Positions 26,161 through 35,012 of a stretch of DNA of 64,000 nt are shown here, piece after piece. Under the pieces are notes generated by a model, which was not told where the DNA came from, ran no database searches, and saw nothing but the letters and a program-made list of their open reading frames with translations. The stretch is from Sedimentibacter saalensis. GTDB taxonomy: Bacteria > Bacillota > Clostridia > Tissierellales > Sedimentibacteraceae. Every line of letters begins with the position of its first letter. The first letter of the stretch is position 1. A program made the position numbers and the translations under genes. The stretch lies in contig NZ_VLKH01000012.1 of the NCBI RefSeq assembly GCF_007830175.1, forward strand, positions 62,001 to 126,000, given 5' to 3'.

Positions 26161-27183
26161 TCAATTTAGTGCGCCCTCGCTAAATTCACCTTCCGGAGCA
26201 GGTTCAAAATTTCCGTCATTGTCAAAATCACTCCATACATTTCCTTCATCATCAAACCATATATCAAGCTTTCCATCACCATCCAGATCAAAACCTTCAT
26301 GCCCTTCAGAATCTGTAAAATAACCTCCTTGAGGCAATTCTTGACTTTCATCCGCTACATCTGGTGCTGATGATTCGCCTTGTGACTCACTCATGGCAAG
26401 GCGTTCTTCCATACGTGTCATAACAGTGTCCCTGAACCACTCCATAGGTTCTATTTCATCAGTAGTCTTAATTAATTCTCCCTTAAAATAGTCAAGATTG
26501 TATGTCTGAGTAAATGTGGGAACAGAAACAAAGACTGTGCTTTCGTCTGCTTTAAGAATAAATCCTTGTGGGTATTTTTCTCCGTCTGAAAAGCTGCTGT
26601 TTATATCAAGCTTAACCTCTCCATCTGCTAAAGCTTTCCATGTTTGTTGATTGATGAGACACTCATCAGTTATAAATTCTGACTGTCCCACAAACTTTGC
26701 CAGCGGTGCCAGATCAATGTCTTCAGATCCATCTGCTTGAATAGTCTCCTGATTATACGGTAACAACTCAAAAGATATATTTTCGCATATATTGTCGTCC
26801 ATAAACCCGCCGGTGAATGAAATACCTCCGGAAGACAGCTTACTCATGTCTCCGTCAAATGCAATCAGCGCACGCCCTTCATATTCACCAAACATATCCT
26901 CTCCTCCGTTTTTCCACGCAACAAAATAAAGAGTAACGGTTATATCAATTGATTTACCTGTTGAAGGAACATTCAAAGCTGTTTTTTTGGTATCAGATGT
27001 TGTAATAAGCCAGTTATAGACTGCTGAATCGCTTGGTTTTGCAGGATTGGCTGCATTGTTCGGATTGGAAGAATTGCTCCCAAGTTCGTCCTGCGGCTTA
27101 GCAGTTGATGATTTTGTAGTGCCTTTACTGCTGCAAGCACAAAGTGCTAATATTAGAATAAAAAACAAAAACAATTTTCGCAT
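26161..27183 (-). CDS. Lipoprotein with C-terminal EF-hand-like calcium loops
   Basis: A 340-residue secreted lipoprotein. The signal peptide is MRKLFLFFILILAL followed by C15 or C17 as the lipid-anchored cysteine. A Ser/Asn/Pro-rich linker then leads to an unknown globular domain (about 50-260). Near the end a run of acidic loops, including DLDGDGKLD and DFDNDGNFE, resembles dockerin or EF-hand calcium sites and ends EGEFSEGALN. The start at 27183 has AAAGGAG at good distance; an upstream in-frame start is not supported. Function is unknown: possibly surface binding or a calcium-dependent cell-wall protein. It is flanked by ku and rph on the same strand but separated by spacers. Confidence 0.75.
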   Translation of the reverse strand: MRKLFLFFILILALCACSSKGTTKSSTAKPQDELGSNSSNPNNAANPAKPSDSAVYNWLITTSDTKKTALNVPSTGKSIDITVTLYFVAWKNGGEDMFGEYEGRALIAFDGDMSKLSSGGISFTGGFMDDNICENISFELLPYNQETIQADGSEDIDLAPLAKFVGQSEFITDECLINQQTWKALADGEVKLDINSSFSDGEKYPQGFILKADESTVFVSVPTFTQTYNLDYFKGELIKTTDEIEPMEWFRDTVMTRMEERLAMSESQGESSAPDVADESQELPQGGYFTDSEGHEGFDLDGDGKLDIWFDDEGNVWSDFDNDGNFEPAPEGEFSEGALN

Positions 27184-27288
27184 AATAACTCCTTTCTCAG
27201 GCGCTTTTTGTTTCAGCATATGCGCCGTTCAACATCATCATGAATGAAAATAACCTTATTGTCTATTCATTAACACGAATGAGTTCAT

Positions 27289-27326
27289 AGAAATAGCCAC
27301 TCATTAATTATAATGAGCGGCTATTC
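27289..27326. terminator. Hairpin between rph and the lipoprotein gene
   Basis: ATAGCCACTCATTA pairs with AATGAGCGGCTAT with one mismatch around a short loop. There is no long T-run, so it may be a processing or weak termination structure. Confidence 0.4.
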
Positions 27327-27366
27327 AAAGTCAGTATACTTAATTATTAGCCTCATTTCCTATGTG

Positions 27367-27403
27367 ATAATTCATAGTCTTTAGGATAGAGACTATGAAT
27401 TAT
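27367..27403 (-). terminator. Hairpin at the end of rph
   Basis: AATTCATAGTCT and AGACTATGAATT are perfect inverted repeats. The structure includes the rph stop codon. The tail lacks a strong T-run, so 3'-end protection is as likely as termination. Confidence 0.55.
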
Positions 27404-30009
27404 AGTATTTCAATATATCCTACTGTTCCGTTTAAGCGAATGTGCTGTCCGTCTTTTATGAGTTTGGTTGCATTTTCAACTCCCACAACTGCCGGCAATC
27501 CATACTCCCGTGCTATAACTGCTCCATGTGTCATAAGTCCGCCAACTTCAGTGACCAAGCCCTTTACTGCTACAAACAACGGTGTCCAGCTAGGGTCAGT
27601 AAATCTGGTAACTAATATATCTCCTTCTACCAGATTTGCATCTTCCATGTTTAAAATAACACGTGCTCTTCCCTCTATAACTCCGGAAGAAACTGATAGA
27701 CCTGCAATAGCATCATCCGGAATATTTTCCCGTTTATATTCGCCGGCAACTATTTCACCATCGGAGGTTATAACTCGGGGAGGAGTTAATTTTTCATATA
27801 ATTTGTACTCTTCTTTTCTGTTTATAATAATTTGGTAATCCAGTTTGTTTGTGCCCACAACTTCGCGAAGTTCTTCAAAAGTGAGATAATATATGTCTTC
27901 TTTATCATTAATAGCACCGCTTATCACCAGTTGTTCAGCTTCTTTCATTAAAGCCTGCTTGTAGACAAAGTAGCGGCTGACTATGCTGTATTTTGGATAT
28001 TCCCTAAATCCTGTGAAATTTCTTAGTATGTCAATCACTCGTTTTGTTTCTTTGACTTTTTGCGCACCATCCGGCAATTGCTTCAATCTATCTAATAATT
28101 CCTGTTCTTTTTTAAGAGCATCGTGTCTTCCTTGTTCGAATTTTCTCTTGCTTTCATCAGGCTCAAAGTTTTTGATGTTGTTGAGAATCATTGGTAGTAA
28201 AATAGCAGGTTTTTCGTTCCAACGGGTATTGGTAATATCAATTTCTCCGGCACACCTCATTCCATACTTGCTAAGAAAATCATAAATAGCATCTCTTACG
28301 TTCTGCCCTCCATCAAACTTAACAATTTTCTCTAAAAATTCATTATCTTTTTCATGCTTTAAATAATCAATTATTTCCGGATACGGACGAATTACATCTG
28401 CAACATCCAATATAGACAAACCCATTTCTGCAGTTATGTTGTTCGGTACAGATTGAGAAAGAATGTCAGCTGCGTTTTTTTCACCTAGCCAATCATACAT
28501 TTTTTCATTGATCCATGTTAAAGCATCTAATGCAGTCATTAGCACAGCTGAACTTTTGGGGTCAAATATAATTTTCTTTAATTTTGGTATATCTTCCAGA
28601 ATGAAATCAATTAATTCCACACCTGATTTATTATGGATGTTTTGTTTCAATTCTTCTAAAGATGATTGACTGTTTTTTATCAACTCCTGTACAATTTTCG
28701 GATCATCAACTTGCGAGTGAAAATCTTCCGGCAATCTGTCTTTATTGTTATTAACAGAACTCACCTCTTTCTTTTCATCTGTTAGAGACTTTGTAAAGTC
28801 TTGCTTTATTATGGTCATAAGTGCATCTTTCATAAGAGGATCGTGTTGACCCATGCTGTTTAATAAAGCATCTCTGGTATCAGGCGAAGCCAAAATCTGC
28901 GTAACATCAACGAACAGCCTTCCACCGGCTTTATACTTTGGTCCAAAAGATGTTAAATAAAACAAAGACATTCCTAATGGCTTCAAAGGGTCTGTCATCA
29001 TTTGCTGATGACCGACAGATAGATAGACATGTTTTTCGTTTGTCGTTGCTTCCGGGATGGGATACAATGTTGTGATTGGTCGGCTCTGGATAATGTAAAA
29101 TGTTTCATCAGCCAAACACCATTCAATGTCCTGAGGGTAATCAAAGTGTTCTTCTATTATCCTGCCAATATTTTCAAGCTGTAATATCTGATCATCTGTC
29201 AGTGCTTGCTTGTTCTGCTGCTCAGGTGTAGTCTCCTGTACAAAAATACCACCATCCTTTGAGGAATAGACAGCCATTTTCTTGTTTGATATATTCTTAT
29301 GAATAATTTTTCCATCTTGTACCTTGTAGTTGTCAGCATTAACTATCCCGGAGACTAAGGCTTCACCAAGTCCGAAGCTGGCATCAATGGATAAAATCTT
29401 TCTGTTAGAAGTAACAGGATCAGCAGTAAACAAAATTCCTGCAGCCTGTGGGAATACCATTTTCTGAACAACCACAGACAAATAGACCTTGCTGTGGTCG
29501 AAGCCATTTTGAATGCGATAAATTACTGCTCTCTCAGTAAACAGAGAAGCCCAGCATTTGCTGATATGCTTTATGATTGAATCCTTTCCCATAATGTTAA
29601 GATACGTATCCTGCTGGCCTGCAAAGGAAGCTGTGGGCAAATCCTCTGCCGTTGCGCTTGAACGTACTGCATATGCATTTTTTTCTCTAAAACTTAAGAG
29701 AATGCTGGTTATTTCTTCTTCAATTTCTTCTGGGATGACAGCATCCTCTATGAGCCTTCGAATCTCAGCACTGATTTTATTTATTTTATCCCTGTCTTCT
29801 AATTTTAAAAGCGATAACCGATCAAGCAGTTCCTTAATAGACGGCGTTTCTCCAATGATTCTTTTAAATGCTTCAGTAGAAACACAAAAACCCTCGGGCA
29901 CGCGTATGCCTTCAATCCTGGAAAGTTCCCCTAGATTTGCTCCCTTACCACCAACAGACATGATTTTTGTTTTGTCAATATCCTTAAACCCAAGAACATA
30001 TGAACTCAT
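27400..30009 (-). CDS. rph: Rifampicin phosphotransferase (PEP-synthase-like)
   Basis: An ATP-dependent dikinase of 869 aa that inactivates rifamycins by phosphorylation. An N-terminal ATP-grasp domain (GGKGANLGELSRIEGI at about 18-33, then YAVRSSATAEDLPTASFAGQQDT) is followed by a central drug-binding domain. The swivelling His domain, TEVGGLMTHGAVIAREYG, is at the very C-terminus (H828). True PEP synthases carry a TIM-barrel after this His; its absence and the length near 866 aa fit RPH, not PpsA. The start is ATG at 30009, seven bases from AGGAGG. It is monocistronic. Drug activity is family knowledge; a related housekeeping kinase role cannot be excluded. Confidence 0.85.
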   Translation of the reverse strand: MSSYVLGFKDIDKTKIMSVGGKGANLGELSRIEGIRVPEGFCVSTEAFKRIIGETPSIKELLDRLSLLKLEDRDKINKISAEIRRLIEDAVIPEEIEEEITSILLSFREKNAYAVRSSATAEDLPTASFAGQQDTYLNIMGKDSIIKHISKCWASLFTERAVIYRIQNGFDHSKVYLSVVVQKMVFPQAAGILFTADPVTSNRKILSIDASFGLGEALVSGIVNADNYKVQDGKIIHKNISNKKMAVYSSKDGGIFVQETTPEQQNKQALTDDQILQLENIGRIIEEHFDYPQDIEWCLADETFYIIQSRPITTLYPIPEATTNEKHVYLSVGHQQMMTDPLKPLGMSLFYLTSFGPKYKAGGRLFVDVTQILASPDTRDALLNSMGQHDPLMKDALMTIIKQDFTKSLTDEKKEVSSVNNNKDRLPEDFHSQVDDPKIVQELIKNSQSSLEELKQNIHNKSGVELIDFILEDIPKLKKIIFDPKSSAVLMTALDALTWINEKMYDWLGEKNAADILSQSVPNNITAEMGLSILDVADVIRPYPEIIDYLKHEKDNEFLEKIVKFDGGQNVRDAIYDFLSKYGMRCAGEIDITNTRWNEKPAILLPMILNNIKNFEPDESKRKFEQGRHDALKKEQELLDRLKQLPDGAQKVKETKRVIDILRNFTGFREYPKYSIVSRYFVYKQALMKEAEQLVISGAINDKEDIYYLTFEELREVVGTNKLDYQIIINRKEEYKLYEKLTPPRVITSDGEIVAGEYKRENIPDDAIAGLSVSSGVIEGRARVILNMEDANLVEGDILVTRFTDPSWTPLFVAVKGLVTEVGGLMTHGAVIAREYGLPAVVGVENATKLIKDGQHIRLNGTVGYIEIL

Positions 30010-30326
30010 ATGTCTACCTCCTATGGCTTTACTATTTATATTTTGATTGTCTTTCATAAAACTATTAGAGTGAATATTTTTTTGACACTAATTTTGCTAG
30101 CTATTCATTGTATTATTGCCTCTTGCTTCTGCAATAATCCCCATTATAGCATTATCAAAAAATAACAAACAGACTACACTTATATTTTTTTATATGTTAT
30201 AATTAAAGTGGAGATAAATAAAAGTTATGTACGAAATCTTGCGAGTTTTAAAAATAAAAAATACCATTAATCAATAAATATTTAATGGTATTTACTAAAG
30301 AAAATTAGACTTTTAATTGATCACTG
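30010..30326. other. rph promoter region and hairpin
   Basis: An AT-rich spacer containing the AGGAGG of rph. A hairpin AATACCATTAA/TTAATGGTATT (about 30260-30294) probably terminates transcription from the DUF4256 side. No gene is seen. Confidence 0.45.
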
Positions 30327-30338
30327 AGAACCGTCCCC
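30327..30338 (-). repeat. REP-like motif copy (AGAACCGTCCCC)
   Basis: The reverse complement of GGGGACGGTTCT, seven bases past the DUF4256 stop. It belongs to the dispersed family linked to the RAYT gene at 61.6 kb. Confidence 0.7.
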
Positions 30339-30344
30339 TATGAT

Positions 30345-30926
30345 TTACACCCTTAGTGAGCCACGAAAGCCCCTGACACCATAGTAAGATTCTGCTCCAT
30401 TGTGATAGACAAAGACAGTGTCATAGCGGCGATCACAAAACAATGCTCCACCGAGTTTCCTGATATTTTCAGGTGTTCTGATCCAGCTTGACGTCTTAGT
30501 ATCAAAACTGCCAAGTTTCTGCAGCTCCCTGTATTGTTCTTCATCTAACAGCTCAATACCCATATCATCAGCCATATCAACAGCATTATTTTCAGGTTTA
30601 TGTTCTTTCCTTGACTCAAGTGCCTCACGGTCGTAACATATACTTCTGCGGCCTTTTGGGCTTTCTGCTGAGCAATCATAAAAAATGTATTCATCCGTAT
30701 TTTTATCATGACCAACTACATCCGGTTCACCACCGGTTCTTTCCATTTCATAAAGTGACCAGAGATTTTCAGAATCAATTTCAAGTTTTTCTTGCACCTT
30801 TGACCAGTCAATGTTCCTATGGCGGTTCATATTTTTTTCAAAACGCACTTTTAATATGCTTATCAGTTCTTGGTGCTGTTCCGGTGACAATTTTATTTTA
30901 TTGCTGACTTTATCTATTTTTGACAT
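30345..30926 (-). CDS. DUF4256 family protein
   Basis: A soluble 193-residue protein of a conserved family of unknown role. Typical stretches are LSPEQHQELISILKVRFEKN near the N-terminus, MERTGGEPDVVGHD, FYDCSAESPKGRRSICYD and the terminal GALFCDRRYDTVFVYHNGAESYYGVRGFRG. The dense run of conserved Tyr, His, Asp and Arg suggests an enzyme. The start is ATG at 30926, seven bases after GGAG; an ATG five codons earlier overlaps that site. It stands alone and is followed immediately by a REP-like element. Confidence 0.85.
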   Translation of the reverse strand: MSKIDKVSNKIKLSPEQHQELISILKVRFEKNMNRHRNIDWSKVQEKLEIDSENLWSLYEMERTGGEPDVVGHDKNTDEYIFYDCSAESPKGRRSICYDREALESRKEHKPENNAVDMADDMGIELLDEEQYRELQKLGSFDTKTSSWIRTPENIRKLGGALFCDRRYDTVFVYHNGAESYYGVRGFRGSLRV

Positions 30927-31012
30927 GTGATTTCTCCTCATTAATTTTAATTTATTAAGATATAGTGATTATACCCAATAAATAAATTAGAAATCACCAC
31001 ACATTATAAGAG

Positions 31013-32125
31013 TTAAAAATCTCCTGTACTTACACCCGAAGTTTCAAATGTAGCCATTTCATCAGCAATTTTTAAAGCTGCTTCAACCATTGGAAACATA
31101 AGTGCTGCACCTGTGCCTTCTCCTAATCTCATGTTTAAAAATAATCTTGGCTCTATACCAATGTGTTTTAAAGCTATTAATTCACCTTTTTCTTCTGAAG
31201 AATGAGAAGATATCATATATTCAATTGAAAAAGGATTTAATTTTGCAGCTACAAGAGCTGCTGCAGAAGAAATGATGCCATCTAATATTGTTGGTACTTT
31301 TTGTTTTGCTGCTTCTAAAATTGCACCTGCCATTGCAGCAATTTCTAATCCTCCTATTTTAGACAATACATCTATTGGATCATCAGGATTTGGATTATTT
31401 ATCTTAATTGCTTTTTTTATTACCTCATGTTTATGTTTTAAAGCATCATTTTTCAAACCGGTTCCGCTGCCTGTAGCTTCTTCAACACTGCAGCCTGTGA
31501 AAACTGTAATTAAAGCTGCACTTGGAGTTGTATTTCCGATTCCAACTTCTCCTGTTGCTAAAATGTTTTTTCCAGACTCAATTGCATTTGATGCAACCAT
31601 AGCACCAGTCAATAAGCTTCTAAGAGCTTCTTCTCTTGTCATGGCTGGGCCTTCTGCAATATTATCTGTTCCGTTTTTTATGCGGTTAGCCATAAGTTCT
31701 GGTGGACTAATAGGACGAGATATACCTAAATCGGTACATACAAGGTCTGCTCCTGCATGATTAGTCAACACATTGATTCCGCCGCCTCCACTTAAGTAAC
31801 TGTTGAACAATTGTGCAGTTATTTCCTGTGGAGCTGCGCTAACCCCTTCCTTTACAACACCATGGTCTCCGGCCATTAATAAAACTGCCTTTCCCTTGAT
31901 TTCAGGATATGCAGTTCGTTGTATTCCTGCCAGCTGAACAGCAATATCCTCAAGCACTCCAAGACTCCTGGTAGGTTTTATCTTACCATCAAGTCTCTCC
32001 TGCATTTCTTTAGCTGAGTTAAAATCAGGCTTTTTAATACCTGATATGATTTCATTTAGTCTCAGCTCCAGTTCTTTTTCACTCATGTTCCTAATGTTTA
32101 AATCTTTGCAAAATCCATTGTTCAT
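31013..32125 (-). CDS. cobT: Nicotinate-nucleotide:dimethylbenzimidazole phosphoribosyltransferase
   Basis: A 370-aa CobT that makes alpha-ribazole phosphate for the lower ligand of cobalamin from nicotinate mononucleotide and a benzimidazole. Visible family landmarks are KAVLLMAGDHGVVKEGVSA, the glycine-rich SYLSGGGGINVL, TGEVGIGNTTPSAAL and the terminal MRLGEGTGAALMFPMVEAA containing the general-base Glu. GGAGG lies upstream of the ATG. A cobalamin riboswitch with an attenuator hairpin precedes it, so expression should fall when adenosylcobalamin is plentiful. No other cob genes are adjacent. Confidence 0.95.
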   Translation of the reverse strand: MNNGFCKDLNIRNMSEKELELRLNEIISGIKKPDFNSAKEMQERLDGKIKPTRSLGVLEDIAVQLAGIQRTAYPEIKGKAVLLMAGDHGVVKEGVSAAPQEITAQLFNSYLSGGGGINVLTNHAGADLVCTDLGISRPISPPELMANRIKNGTDNIAEGPAMTREEALRSLLTGAMVASNAIESGKNILATGEVGIGNTTPSAALITVFTGCSVEEATGSGTGLKNDALKHKHEVIKKAIKINNPNPDDPIDVLSKIGGLEIAAMAGAILEAAKQKVPTILDGIISSAAALVAAKLNPFSIEYMISSHSSEEKGELIALKHIGIEPRLFLNMRLGEGTGAALMFPMVEAALKIADEMATFETSGVSTGDF

Positions 32126-32153
32126 TTACACTCCTCCAATTAATAAAAAAAAT

Positions 32154-32190
32154 AAAGTCCCGCCATAATATTATATGGTCGGGACTTTTC
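32154..32190 (-). terminator. Riboswitch-controlled terminator before cobT
   Basis: AGTCCCGACCAT pairs with ATGGCGGGACT on the minus strand and is followed by a T-rich run. It lies between the aptamer and the cobT ribosome site, the position of a transcriptional attenuator. Confidence 0.85.
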
Positions 32191-32227
32191 CGTCATCACG
32201 ATGCTTTCAGTAAATGAAAGACTTTTT

Positions 32228-32385
32228 TCTTTCCAGGCAGGTCTCCTGACTCAGACTCAAGCATCCTTTTGCCCCTTCCCGGCATATGCCAGTGGTACGG
32301 CAAAGGATTCATCTTCACAGTGTTGGGTACGTAACGGACTTTCACCGTCTTCCCTATTCTCCCTAATGGGCACCTGAAATTTATA
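32228..32385 (-). ncRNA. Cobalamin (B12) riboswitch
   Basis: On the minus strand the aptamer starts with an AGGTGCC stem half and GGGAANACGGTGAAA-type sequence (GGGAAGACGGTGAAAGTCCG). It contains CCACTGGCATATGCCGGGAAGG, split here as CCACTGG, ATATGCC and GGGAAGG, and ends GAGTCAGGAGACCTGCC. These are the diagnostic conserved parts of the B12 aptamer. It controls cobT through the downstream terminator. Confidence 0.93.
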
Positions 32386-32503
32386 TTTAATTAATTCAAT
32401 TTTAATATAAAATTCAAGCTAAGTCAAATAAATGTAACTGTAAAATTTATTTTTCCATAAAAACAGACCAACCATATAAATATGAGTTGATCTGCATTGT
32501 TTA

Positions 32504-33526
32504 TTATCTTTGAACTCTGCCTGAAGCATCGCCTTTTAATAAATTCTCGACCTCAGAAACAGTGACCATATTGAAATCTCCATTAATTGTATGTTTTAAA
32601 GCAGAAGCAGCTACGCCAAAATCCAAAGCATCTTTAAAGTCCTTACCTTCAAGCAAGCCGTATATTACTCCGGCTGCGAAGGAATCACCGCCGCCGACTC
32701 TGTCTACAATCCTGATATCATATTTTCTGGAATGATAAAATTCATTGCCATCATATGCACATGCTGACCAGCCATTGTCCGAAGCAGAATATGATTCTCT
32801 CAGTGAGCTGATTACATATTTAAATCCAAACCTTTCCTTCATTTGCTCAAATATATTTCTATAACCTGCCAGTTCCAATTCTCCGGAAGTCACATCTGTC
32901 TCACCTGGTTTAAATCCCAAAACTTTTTCTGCATCCTCTTCATTGCCGATACAAACATCAACGTACTGCATGAGATGAGTCATCACTTCCTTAGCTCTCT
33001 CAGATGACCATAGATTTTTTCTGTAATTCAAATCAACAGAAACTGTAACCCCATGTTTCTTAGCAGCTTTTAATGCTTCTTCAGTAAGGTAAGCCGCCTT
33101 TTCACTTAAAGCCGGAGTTATGCCTGAAAAATGAAACCAATCAGCATCTTTAAATATTGCATCAAAATCAAAATCACTTGCTTCAGCCTCTGAAATTGAA
33201 GAGTGAGCTCTATCATAAACTACCTTTGAGGGTCTCATTGATGCTCCAGATTCTAAATAGTATATGCCTACTCTTTCGCCGCCTCTCACTATATAATCTG
33301 TGCTTACTCCAAATCTTCTCAGATGATTTATTGCTGCCTGACCTATTTCATTTTTAGGCAATTTAGAAACAAAGTATGCATCGTACCCAAAATTGGCCAG
33401 TGAAACTGCTACATTAGCTTCTCCTCCTCCATAAACAACGTCAAAGGAATCCGCTTGTATAAATCTTTCATACCCCGGAGTTGAAAGCCTGAGCATTATT
33501 TCTCCCAAAGTCACTACTTTTTTCAT
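32504..33526 (-). CDS. kdgK: 2-keto-3-deoxygluconate kinase
   Basis: A PfkB-family sugar kinase of 340 aa that phosphorylates KDG to KDPG with ATP. The N-terminal GGGEANVAVSLANFG substrate region, the central GVTVSVDLNYRKNLW, and the C-terminal anion-hole DRVGGGDSFAAGVIYGLL with the catalytic Asp are all present. KDG rather than fructose or ribose is inferred from the immediate neighbour kdgA and the uronate cluster. GGAGGATAT precedes the ATG. It is the last gene of the long minus-strand hexuronate cluster, nine bases after kdgA. Confidence 0.92.
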   Translation of the reverse strand: MKKVVTLGEIMLRLSTPGYERFIQADSFDVVYGGGEANVAVSLANFGYDAYFVSKLPKNEIGQAAINHLRRFGVSTDYIVRGGERVGIYYLESGASMRPSKVVYDRAHSSISEAEASDFDFDAIFKDADWFHFSGITPALSEKAAYLTEEALKAAKKHGVTVSVDLNYRKNLWSSERAKEVMTHLMQYVDVCIGNEEDAEKVLGFKPGETDVTSGELELAGYRNIFEQMKERFGFKYVISSLRESYSASDNGWSACAYDGNEFYHSRKYDIRIVDRVGGGDSFAAGVIYGLLEGKDFKDALDFGVAASALKHTINGDFNMVTVSEVENLLKGDASGRVQR

Positions 33527-33534
33527 ATATCCTC

Positions 33535-34164
33535 CTACTGTTCTCTTACAGATTTTACCTTGTCAACAAATTCTTTAGCTGATTTGGTCATTTCCTCACT
33601 GGAACCCTTTGTTAAATTACCACCAACACCTACAGCTATACATCCGTTCTTAATCCACTGATCCACATTATCCAGACTTACTCCGCCTGTAGGCATGAGT
33701 ACTGCCTGAGGCAAAGGACCTTTGACTGCCTTTATATACTCAGGACCAACGAGACTGCCCGGGAATACCTTGATAACATCTGCACCAGCTTCCATAGCCT
33801 TGATCATTTCAGTCAATGATACGCAGCCTGGCATATAAAGTATTTGATATCTGTTGCACAATCTTGCAGTATCAATATCAAATGCAGGGCTTACAATAAA
33901 TTTTGCACCGGCCAATATTGCAATCCTGGCAGTTTCGCTGTCCAAGACTGTGCCTGCACCAACCAATAACGTATCACCGAATTCTTCTGTCAATGCCTCA
34001 ATGACCTTTTGAGCCCCCGGAACTGTAAATGTAATTTCAATAGAATCTATTCCGCCGTTCATACAAGCCAACGCTATATTCTTTGCCTGCTGGCTGTTTT
34101 CTGCTCTTACAACAGCCACAACACCAACATTTTCAATTCTTTGCAGAACCTCATATTTTCTCAT
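33535..34164 (-). CDS. kdgA: 2-keto-3-deoxy-6-phosphogluconate aldolase
   Basis: A class I aldolase of 209 aa that cleaves KDPG to pyruvate and glyceraldehyde-3-phosphate, the exit of the pathway. Family features are GVVAVVRAE, the catalytic Glu in DSIEITFTVPGA, LVGAGTVLD, and the Schiff-base Lys in ADVIKVFPGSLVGPEYIKA, followed by MPTGGVSLDNV. Of two nearby ATG codons, the one at 34164 lies six bases from GGGAGG while the other (34170) abuts it. It is nine bases upstream of kdgK and 41 bases after kduD, so co-transcription is likely. Confidence 0.93.
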   Translation of the reverse strand: MRKYEVLQRIENVGVVAVVRAENSQQAKNIALACMNGGIDSIEITFTVPGAQKVIEALTEEFGDTLLVGAGTVLDSETARIAILAGAKFIVSPAFDIDTARLCNRYQILYMPGCVSLTEMIKAMEAGADVIKVFPGSLVGPEYIKAVKGPLPQAVLMPTGGVSLDNVDQWIKNGCIAVGVGGNLTKGSSEEMTKSAKEFVDKVKSVREQ

Positions 34165-34205
34165 TTTCATCCTCCCTGATTTTTTATAATACAAATATAG
34201 AAAAT

Positions 34206-35000
34206 CTATCTCACAAGCCATCCTCCATCAACTGCCAATATATGACCATTTACATAATCAGAAGCAGGACTGGCCAAATAAACAACCGTACCCATTAAGT
34301 CCGAGGTTTCTCCCCATCTGTCGGCTGGAATTCTTGATAGTATTTCAATATTTCTCTTTTCGTCCTGCCTTATGGGAGCTGTGTTATCTGTCTTAATATA
34401 TCCCGGTGCTATTGCATTTACCTGAATATTCCTGTTAGCCAATTCGTTTGCAAATGCTTTTGTTAATCCGGCTATACCATGTTTACTGGCAGTATATGAC
34501 GGAACAAACTTTCCTCCCTGAAATGACAGCATTGATGCTATGTTGATTATTTTTCCTCCGCCTTGCTCAATCATATATTTTACTGCTGTTTGAGATAGGT
34601 AATATATTGAATTGAGGTTTATATCAATAACCTCTTCCCAATCTGCATCCTTAAACTCTGTGATGGGAGATCTTCTTATGGTACCTGCATTGTTAACAAG
34701 GATGTCTATTTTCCCATACACTTCAACACATTTATCAATAGATGCCTTTGCCATGTCTTTATCAGATAAATCTGCCTGCATGAATTCTATTCTTCTGTTT
34801 TCCTTTTTAATTAAACTCTCGATTTCTTCCCAGTTTGTTTTGGAACGACATGGTAAAAAGATGTCGGCACCTGCCTTTGCCAGTGCAACTGCATAGGCCA
34901 GACCCAGCCCCTTATTGCCGCCGGTTATAACAGCAACCTTATTTTTCAAGGAAAACATGTCCATATTAAATTTATCTAATTCACTGAACATTTCATCCAT
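34206..35000 (-). CDS. kduD: 2-deoxy-D-gluconate 3-dehydrogenase / DKII oxidoreductase
   Basis: A short-chain dehydrogenase of 264 aa that reduces 2,5-diketo-3-deoxygluconate (DKII) to KDG with NAD(P)H. The cofactor loop is TGGNKGLGLAYA, with the NNAG motif in LVNNAGTIRR, the catalytic Ser in NIASMLSFQGG and the Tyr/Lys pair in YTASKHGIAGL. The C-terminus GHILAVDGGWLVR is typical of KduD. AAGGAG precedes the ATG. It lies 12 bases after kduI, the enzyme that makes its substrate. Confidence 0.93.
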   Translation of the reverse strand: MDEMFSELDKFNMDMFSLKNKVAVITGGNKGLGLAYAVALAKAGADIFLPCRSKTNWEEIESLIKKENRRIEFMQADLSDKDMAKASIDKCVEVYGKIDILVNNAGTIRRSPITEFKDADWEEVIDINLNSIYYLSQTAVKYMIEQGGGKIINIASMLSFQGGKFVPSYTASKHGIAGLTKAFANELANRNIQVNAIAPGYIKTDNTAPIRQDEKRNIEILSRIPADRWGETSDLMGTVVYLASPASDYVNGHILAVDGGWLVR

Positions 35001-35012
35001 AATTGATCTCCT

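Noticed and set aside
27400..30009. PEP synthase (ppsA)
   Set aside because: The C-terminal TIM barrel needed for PEP/pyruvate chemistry is absent and the His domain is terminal, as in rifampicin phosphotransferase.
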